Assembly (NCBI GenBank): GCA_002307135.1
Contig: DBTQ01000032.1
Location: forward strand, 1-10,950
Direction: 5' to 3'
Source of the DNA: Bacteroidetes bacterium UBA1312
Lineage (GTDB): Bacteria; Bacteroidota; Bacteroidia; Chitinophagales; Chitinophagaceae
DNA: 10,950 bases
Shown piece by piece: positions 6,564 to 10,950 of the stretch. Under the pieces are notes generated by a model that was given only the letters and a program-made list of their open reading frames with translations, searched no databases and was not told the DNA's origin. The translations under genes and the position numbers were made by a program. The number at the start of each line of letters is the position of its first letter. Positions within the stretch are counted from its first letter, which is position 1.

Positions 6564-7733
6564 TTAGTGTGTTGCCAAAGGGCTTTTCTTTACCAATTCC
6601 TGAGCATAGAGTCTTGCTTCCTTGTCGCTTTGTTCATAGTCTTCCATAGTAGGACTAACGATAGGTACAACCTTTGCCATTGTTTTTTCGATAATATCAC
6701 TCATCTCTAAAAAATCTACCTTATTTTGTAAAAAAGCCTGAACGGTTATTTCGTTTGCAGCATTAAGCACACAAGGTGCATTACCTCCTATGTTCATGGC
6801 TTCCTTTGCTAACGCAAGATTACGGAAAGTTTTGTAATCCGGTTCTTCAAATGTGAGTTGCCCAAAATCTTTGAAATCAAATCGTTTAAAGCTGTTGCGA
6901 ATACGTCTAGGGTATGCAATAGCATATTGTATAGGTAACTTCATGTCAGGAATACCCACCTGAGCTTTAAGCGATCCGTCAATAAATTGTACGAAAGAGT
7001 GTATCGCAGATTGTTGGTGAACAATAACATCTATTTGTTCATTTTTTAGACCAAACAGCCACTTCGCCTCAATCATCTCCAGCCCCTTATTCATTAGCGT
7101 AGCACTATCTATAGTTATTTTGGCACCCATATTCCAATTGGGATGCTGTAAGGCATGCGATGCTTTTACATTCACCAAAAAATTAGGTTTTTTACCTCTG
7201 AAAGGCCCGCCACTAGCAGTCAATATTACTTTTTCAACGTTTTCAATATACTCACCTACAAGACATTGAAAGATGGCAGAATGTTCACTGTCAACAGGAA
7301 TAATTCGAGCGCCGGTTTCTGCAGCACGCTTCATTACAAGGTCGCCAGCAACTACTAATGTTTCCTTATTGGCTAATGCAATTGTTTTACCGGCATCTAC
7401 AGCAGCGTATATCGATTTGAGCCCGGCAAAGCCTACAATAGCACCTAACACCATGTCAACGGTATCCCATCGTACAACTTCTATAAGCGCTTCTTCTCCT
7501 CCAAATACCTTTATTGTGGTCGATTCTAGTGCTTTTTTAACCAGTTCGTATTTGCTGACATCTGTAATAACAACAGCATTGGGCTTGAATTTTATAGCTT
7601 GTGCAATAAGTGTTTCGGCATTGCTATGAGCAGTCAATATTTCTATTTCAAAAAGGTCGGGATGGCTTTCTACTACTTCCAAGGCTTGAGTGCCTATCGA
7701 GCCGGTAGAGCCAAGTATGGCTAATCGTTTCAT
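6564..7733 (-). CDS. dxr: 1-deoxy-D-xylulose 5-phosphate reductoisomerase (IspC/Dxr)
   Basis: This cytosolic enzyme converts 1-deoxy-D-xylulose 5-phosphate to 2-C-methyl-D-erythritol 4-phosphate with NADPH and a divalent metal. It is the committed step of the non-mevalonate isoprenoid pathway and the target of fosmidomycin. The 389-residue length is normal. Visible motifs: NADPH-binding GSTGSIG (8-14); LANKE (120-124); metal ligands in PVDSEHSAIFQC (Asp148, Glu150); TASGGPFRG (172-180); HPNWNMG with His197; and the substrate and metal segment MNKGLEMIEAKW (Asn215, Lys216, Glu219). All catalytic residues are present. The start at ATG 7733 gives the expected N-terminus directly before the Rossmann fold. 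It is the first gene of a two-gene unit with rseP and has a likely promoter element at 7779-7786. Confidence 0.97.
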   Translation of the reverse strand: MKRLAILGSTGSIGTQALEVVESHPDLFEIEILTAHSNAETLIAQAIKFKPNAVVITDVSKYELVKKALESTTIKVFGGEEALIEVVRWDTVDMVLGAIVGFAGLKSIYAAVDAGKTIALANKETLVVAGDLVMKRAAETGARIIPVDSEHSAIFQCLVGEYIENVEKVILTASGGPFRGKKPNFLVNVKASHALQHPNWNMGAKITIDSATLMNKGLEMIEAKWLFGLKNEQIDVIVHQQSAIHSFVQFIDGSLKAQVGIPDMKLPIQYAIAYPRRIRNSFKRFDFKDFGQLTFEEPDYKTFRNLALAKEAMNIGGNAPCVLNAANEITVQAFLQNKVDFLEMSDIIEKTMAKVVPIVSPTMEDYEQSDKEARLYAQELVKKSPLATH

Positions 7734-7985
7734 TCGGAATTGTCTAAAATGTCGCTTTTTATATTAATTAAGCGAGGGCAAAGATAGCTGAATTAAATAT
7801 GGTTTATGAATGCCTGATCTTCTATAATTTCATAAGGAAAGGATAAAAAGCCCCCTATTTTCAATCAGATTCAACCATCATTGCGTTAAATTAATCTACA
7901 AACCACATTGTGCTTGGAATGGAACTATCAACATGCAGTGCCTGATTGATTTCTGTGGAAATAAGTAATTGTTTCCTTTGGAGTA
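7734..7985. other. Intergenic region between dxr and the cold-shock gene
   Basis: About 250 bases without a credible ORF. It is AT-rich, holds the leader and putative promoter of dxr at its left end and the 3' side of the cold-shock gene at its right. I find no strong terminator hairpin for the cold-shock gene: GGAAA/TTTCC around 7960-7976 is only five pairs with a ten-base loop. No RNA gene is recognisable. Confidence 0.6.
7779..7786 (-). promoter_or_regulatory. Putative Bacteroidota -7 promoter element for dxr-rseP
   Basis: On the minus strand this reads TATCTTTG, an exact match to the Bacteroidota -7 consensus TAnnTTTG, 45 bases before the dxr start. No clear TTTG element lies 19-21 bases further upstream, so support rests on the -7 box and its position. 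Confidence 0.5.
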
Positions 7986-8441
7986 TTAGATCGCCTTTTT
8001 AACGTTCACGGCATTGAGACCTTTAGGTCCTTTCTCTACTTCGAATGTTACCTTATCATTTTCTTTGATCTGCCCAACCATGCCATTGATATGTACAAAA
8101 ATACTTTCTTGCGATTGTAAATCTTTTATAAACCCATAGCCTTTTCCCTCATTGAAAAATGAAACAACACCATTTCTGATCACATCAACCGGTACAATAT
8201 CTTCTTGTTTTTGTACACCAACTATTATGTCTTCGCTATTGATGACTTTCTTTTTGTTAGGGTCTGGTGGGCTTGCGACAATATTCCCATTTTCATCAAT
8301 ATAGGCCATCATGTCTTCAAGAGCCTTGCCTTTACTGGAATTGGCTTGGCGCTCTTCCTTTTTTTCTTCCTTGTCTTTTCTCTTTTTTAATCTTTTCTTT
8401 TCTAATTCTTTTTTGCCAAAAGTTTCTTGCGATCGACCCAT
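7986..8441 (-). CDS. Cold-shock-domain protein with lysine-rich N-terminal tail
   Basis: This 151-residue protein has two parts. Residues 1-40 are highly charged and predicted coiled or disordered (KKELEKKRLKKRKDKEEKKEERQ), followed by a linker with MMAYIDENGNI (44-54). Residues 88-151 form a cold-shock (OB-fold) domain with RNP1 KGYGFIKD (100-107) and RNP2 SIFVHI (113-118). Aromatic residues at both RNP motifs fit single-stranded RNA or DNA binding. From memory, this two-part layout with the MGRSQETF start recurs across Bacteroidota, unlike the ~70-residue Csp proteins of other phyla. Likely roles are RNA chaperoning and translation control. The ATG at 8441 is chosen because of the conserved MGRSQETF start. 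It is divergent from pyrG. Confidence 0.92.
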   Translation of the reverse strand: MGRSQETFGKKELEKKRLKKRKDKEEKKEERQANSSKGKALEDMMAYIDENGNIVASPPDPNKKKVINSEDIIVGVQKQEDIVPVDVIRNGVVSFFNEGKGYGFIKDLQSQESIFVHINGMVGQIKENDKVTFEVEKGPKGLNAVNVKKAI

Positions 8442-8714
8442 AATTTTCTTTCAATGTTTTTTTGAATCCGCTTCTGTCCATGAATAGAAAAATATTTTGA
8501 CAAGAAAACGGATAATGATATATGAGCGAAGGTACGAATAATAAAGCGGTTAACCCGTATTTGATTCGATAGGAGTATAGGATTAATCCATATTAGCGTT
8601 AATTTCCTCTTCCCGAAATTCTTATCTTTTATTACCTTTGTGCGACCTTATTAGTTTGGCTGCAATAATCAGTTCCATTCACCGGTCGGCAACAGCGCTA
8701 AATTTCACGACATT
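8442..8714. other. Divergent promoter region between the cold-shock gene and pyrG
   Basis: These 273 bases hold no credible ORF. The pyrG side has an exact -7 element at 8633-8640. The cold-shock side has only near matches on the minus strand: TACCTTCG (8527-8534) and TATTTTTC (8487-8494), each one base off TAnnTTTG. Use of the former would give a leader of roughly 80 bases. A perfect 10-base palindrome GGATTAATCC sits at 8580-8589. No riboswitch or attenuator hairpin is apparent in the pyrG leader. Confidence 0.5.
8633..8640 (+). promoter_or_regulatory. Putative Bacteroidota -7 promoter element for pyrG
   Basis: TACCTTTG is an exact match to TAnnTTTG, 74 bases before the pyrG ATG, implying a leader of about 65-70 bases. 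No clear TTTG -33 box is present at the expected spacing. Confidence 0.55.
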
Positions 8715-10370
8715 ATGACTAAATATATATTTGTAACCGGTGGCGTTACATCATCCTTGGGCAAGGGCATTATTGCCGCTTCATTAGCCAAGCTCCTGCA
8801 AGCGCGCGGTTATACGGCAACTATTCAAAAATTTGATCCATACATTAATGTTGATCCTGGTACACTCAACCCTTATGAACATGGCGAATGTTATGTTACA
8901 GAAGATGGTGCAGAAACCGATCTCGACTTGGGTCATTACGAACGCTTTCTCAATACCTACACATCGCAGGCGAATAACGTAACTACGGGGCGTATTTATC
9001 AGCATGTTATTAATAAAGAACGTGAGGGTGCTTATTTGGGTAAAACTGTTCAGGTTATTCCACATATTACTGATGAGATAAAGCGTAGAATGACTTTGTT
9101 GGGCAAAGACAACAAATTTAATTTTGTGATTACAGAGCTTGGTGGTACAGTTGGCGATATTGAATCATTGCCTTACATCGAAGCAGTTCGCCAGCTAAAA
9201 TGGGACTTGGGCGAGAAAAATGCGATTGTAGTTCATCTCACTCTTATACCATATTTAAAAGCAGCAAAAGAGCTCAAAACAAAACCTACACAGCACTCGG
9301 TAAAAGTGATGAGCGAAAATGGTATTCATCCCGATGTACTCGTTTGTCGTACAGAAGAGCCATTGTATAAGGATTTGAAACGCAAAATCGCGCAGTTTTG
9401 TAACGTTACAGAAGATGCCGTTATCGAGGCTATGGATGCAGATACCATTTATGGCGTACCACTTGAAATGATGCGTGAAAAATTGGACGTTATTTGTTTG
9501 CAAAAATTAGGGATGCCACTTGGCGATGAACCTCAATTGATTCGTTGGAAGGAATTTTTAAATAAACTCCGTTATCCAAAATCGAAAATAGTAATTGGTC
9601 TGATTGGCAAATATGTAGAGCTGCAAGATGCTTACAAATCTATATTAGAGGCGCTTATACATGCCGGGGCTATTAATGAATGCAAGGTTGAAGTGCGTAA
9701 TATCCATTCAGAATACCTGACACCAGAAAATGTATTGGAAAAACTAAAAAACATTGACGCCATATTAGTCGCACCGGGTTTTGGTAATAGGGGTATTGAA
9801 GGTAAAATTGATGCTATTCGATATGCGCGAGAAAGTAAAATACCATTTTTTGGAATTTGCTTGGGGATGCAAATGGCCTGTGTTGAGTTTGCACGCAATG
9901 TATTGGGATTGAAAGACGCGCATTCAACAGAAATGAACCTTGGAACAGGAAATCCTGTGATCAGTATGATGGAAGATCAGAAAAAAGTGGTGAATATGGG
10001 TGGTACTATGCGATTGGGTTCTTATGAATGTGTACTCAGAAGCGATAGTGTTTCGGCAACTGCTTATGGACAAACGCATATTACAGAAAGACACAGGCAC
10101 CGTTATGAATTCAATAATGATTATCTCGAAACATTTGATAAAAATGGTATGACACCGGTGGGCATTAACCCTACTTCGGGTTTGGTAGAAATTATGGAAA
10201 TTGCCCAGCACCCGTTTTATGTAGCGACTCAGTTTCATCCGGAGTATAAGAGTACGGTCGAAAACCCGCACCCCCTATTTGTAGCATTTGTAAAAGCAGC
10301 TAAAGAAGCACAAGAGTTGAAAATCAATATTGCCAGAGACTTAGAATTTGAAAATAATACTGTGAATTAA
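8715..10370 (+). CDS. pyrG: CTP synthase
   Basis: This enzyme makes CTP from UTP using ATP and glutamine, the last step of de novo pyrimidine nucleotide synthesis. The 551-residue length is normal (E. coli has 545). The N-terminal synthetase domain shows the P-loop GGVTSSLGKG (9-18), KFDPYINVDPGT (39-50), EHGECYVTEDGAETDLDLGH with metal ligand Asp71 (55-74), and ELGGTVGDIES with Glu141 (141-151). The C-terminal class I glutamine amidotransferase domain has APGFGNRGIEGK, the nucleophile Cys382 in GICLGMQ, and His508/Glu510 in FHPEY. The motif reads PGFG rather than the PGGFG of many proteobacterial enzymes; from memory this is common in Bacteroidota. The start is fixed by the conserved MTKYIFVTGG. 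All catalytic residues are intact. Confidence 0.98.
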   Translation: MTKYIFVTGGVTSSLGKGIIAASLAKLLQARGYTATIQKFDPYINVDPGTLNPYEHGECYVTEDGAETDLDLGHYERFLNTYTSQANNVTTGRIYQHVINKEREGAYLGKTVQVIPHITDEIKRRMTLLGKDNKFNFVITELGGTVGDIESLPYIEAVRQLKWDLGEKNAIVVHLTLIPYLKAAKELKTKPTQHSVKVMSENGIHPDVLVCRTEEPLYKDLKRKIAQFCNVTEDAVIEAMDADTIYGVPLEMMREKLDVICLQKLGMPLGDEPQLIRWKEFLNKLRYPKSKIVIGLIGKYVELQDAYKSILEALIHAGAINECKVEVRNIHSEYLTPENVLEKLKNIDAILVAPGFGNRGIEGKIDAIRYARESKIPFFGICLGMQMACVEFARNVLGLKDAHSTEMNLGTGNPVISMMEDQKKVVNMGGTMRLGSYECVLRSDSVSATAYGQTHITERHRHRYEFNNDYLETFDKNGMTPVGINPTSGLVEIMEIAQHPFYVATQFHPEYKSTVENPHPLFVAFVKAAKEAQELKINIARDLEFENNTVN

Positions 10371-10403
10371 AACTAAATATCAACAGATTGATCATTTCTT
10401 TTG

Positions 10404-10411
10404 TATTTTTG
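10404..10411 (+). promoter_or_regulatory. Putative Bacteroidota -7 promoter element for the small lipoprotein gene
   Basis: TATTTTTG is an exact TAnnTTTG match 46 bases before the ATG at 10458. The leader that follows is A-rich (two runs of five or more A at 10435-10447), as often seen in Bacteroidota in place of a Shine-Dalgarno. No clear -33 box is visible. This suggests the gene is transcribed separately from pyrG. Confidence 0.5.
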
Positions 10412-10457
10412 GCACGCAATTTGATAAACTATTTAAAAACAAAAAAACAACACGATT

Positions 10458-10913
10458 ATGACTACATTACGCAAAGTAGCGCTGAGCGCTTTATTGACCG
10501 TTTCAGCTTTTTCTGCTGTGACATTTACAAGCTGTAACAAAAGTGATTCAGCATGCGCTACAGGTTACACTGGAAGCAAATGTGATAGCACGTTTTCCGA
10601 TAAATATGTTGCTGCTAACTACAATGTTTCAGAAACTAAAGACGGCGTTGCTTTCCCTCCAACTTTTACATGCTCCGTTACAAAAGCCTCAACTAATCCT
10701 GCAACTACTGTAACTATTACTAATTTTGGTAATTCTGGTGTTGCTATTAATGCAACTGTTGATAATATCGGTAATATCACTATTCCAACAGGAACAGCTA
10801 TTGGCACTCATACCATTACTGGTAGTGGTGTGTTGACAAGTAATAATATTACTTTCACCTATACATTAAGCGGTGGTACATCAATTTATGTTGATGCTAT
10901 GACGCGTTTGTAA
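10458..10913 (+). CDS. Small predicted lipoprotein with shortened EGF-like motif
   Basis: This is a 151-residue protein with a lipoprotein signal: TLRK, a hydrophobic stretch (7-22), and a lipobox-like FTSC with Cys26 followed by NKSD. Mature residues 33-42 read CATGYTGSKC, matching the final loop of an EGF-like domain (C--GY-G--C), but the preceding cysteines of a full EGF domain are absent. Residues 50-140 form a beta-rich region (YNVSET, VTITNFGNSGVAINATV, IPTG, HTITGSGVL, ITFTYTLSGG). From memory this resembles Bacteroidota lipoproteins that carry an EGF-like motif before a small beta-barrel-like domain of unknown function. Membrane anchoring is a prediction; function is unknown. It lies 87 bp after pyrG and ends just before the window edge, with no terminator visible. 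Confidence 0.8.
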   Translation: MTTLRKVALSALLTVSAFSAVTFTSCNKSDSACATGYTGSKCDSTFSDKYVAANYNVSETKDGVAFPPTFTCSVTKASTNPATTVTITNFGNSGVAINATVDNIGNITIPTGTAIGTHTITGSGVLTSNNITFTYTLSGGTSIYVDAMTRL

Positions 10914-10950
10914 TTTATAGAGATTATAGAGGACATTAAAAAAGCCAGAA

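Noticed and set aside
7273..7629. 118-codon plus-strand ORF within dxr
   Set aside because: It lies wholly antisense to an intact, clearly recognised dxr and resembles no known protein.
7811..7946. Direct repeat TGCCTGAT at 7811-7818 and 7939-7946
   Set aside because: Eight bases once repeated over 128 bases is expected by chance; no element boundaries or target duplication accompany it.
8580..8589. Perfect palindrome GGATTAATCC as an operator in the divergent region
   Set aside because: A 10-base palindrome is not rare in AT-rich DNA, and no second copy or matching regulator is visible.
8784..10271. Antisense ORFs of 82-115 codons within pyrG
   Set aside because: They are shadows of a highly conserved gene with composition unlike a real protein.
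10379..10392. ATCAA-CAGA-TTGAT hairpin followed by T-rich sequence after pyrG as a terminator
   Set aside because: The stem is only five AT-rich pairs and it overlaps the likely promoter of the next gene; too weak to call.

Overview
The window looks like a chromosomal segment of a Bacteroidota member, probably from the Chitinophagaceae or a related family. The signs are a giant surface protein with CHU_C-associated Ig-like repeats and a type IX secretion (T9SS) C-terminal sorting domain, a phylum-typical lysine-tailed cold-shock protein, TAnnTTTG-type -7 promoter elements, A-rich leaders in place of Shine-Dalgarno sites, and AT-rich DNA. The family-level assignment is inference.

Layout. Positions 1-4890 (+) hold the 3' part of a very long secreted repeat protein whose start lies outside the window. 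It contains 13 visible Ig-like units of about 79-84 residues (the first cut by the window edge), three more divergent Ig-like domains and a T9SS sorting domain. Between units 2 and 3 is a further Ig-like domain, split by an inserted module of about 175 residues with three internal repeats. Positions 4891-5165 are a convergent intergenic region with hairpins that look like terminators for both sides. Positions 5166-7733 (-) are a two-gene unit: ispC/dxr (non-mevalonate isoprenoid pathway) followed 18 bp later by rseP (site-2 membrane protease). Positions 7734-7985 hold no gene, only a probable dxr promoter. Positions 7986-8441 (-) encode a cold-shock-domain protein. Positions 8442-8714 are a divergent promoter region. 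Positions 8715-10370 (+) are pyrG (CTP synthase). Positions 10458-10913 (+) encode a small predicted lipoprotein with a shortened EGF-like motif and its own promoter motif.

The genes do not form one pathway. dxr, rseP and pyrG are ordinary housekeeping genes and look intact, with their key catalytic residues present. The accessory part is the T9SS-exported protein, a likely surface adhesin or matrix component. The most unusual structure is its nested domain: a three-repeat, possibly beta-prism-like module inserted into an Ig-like domain within the repeat stalk. I see no defence system, mobile element, CRISPR array, tRNA or rRNA.
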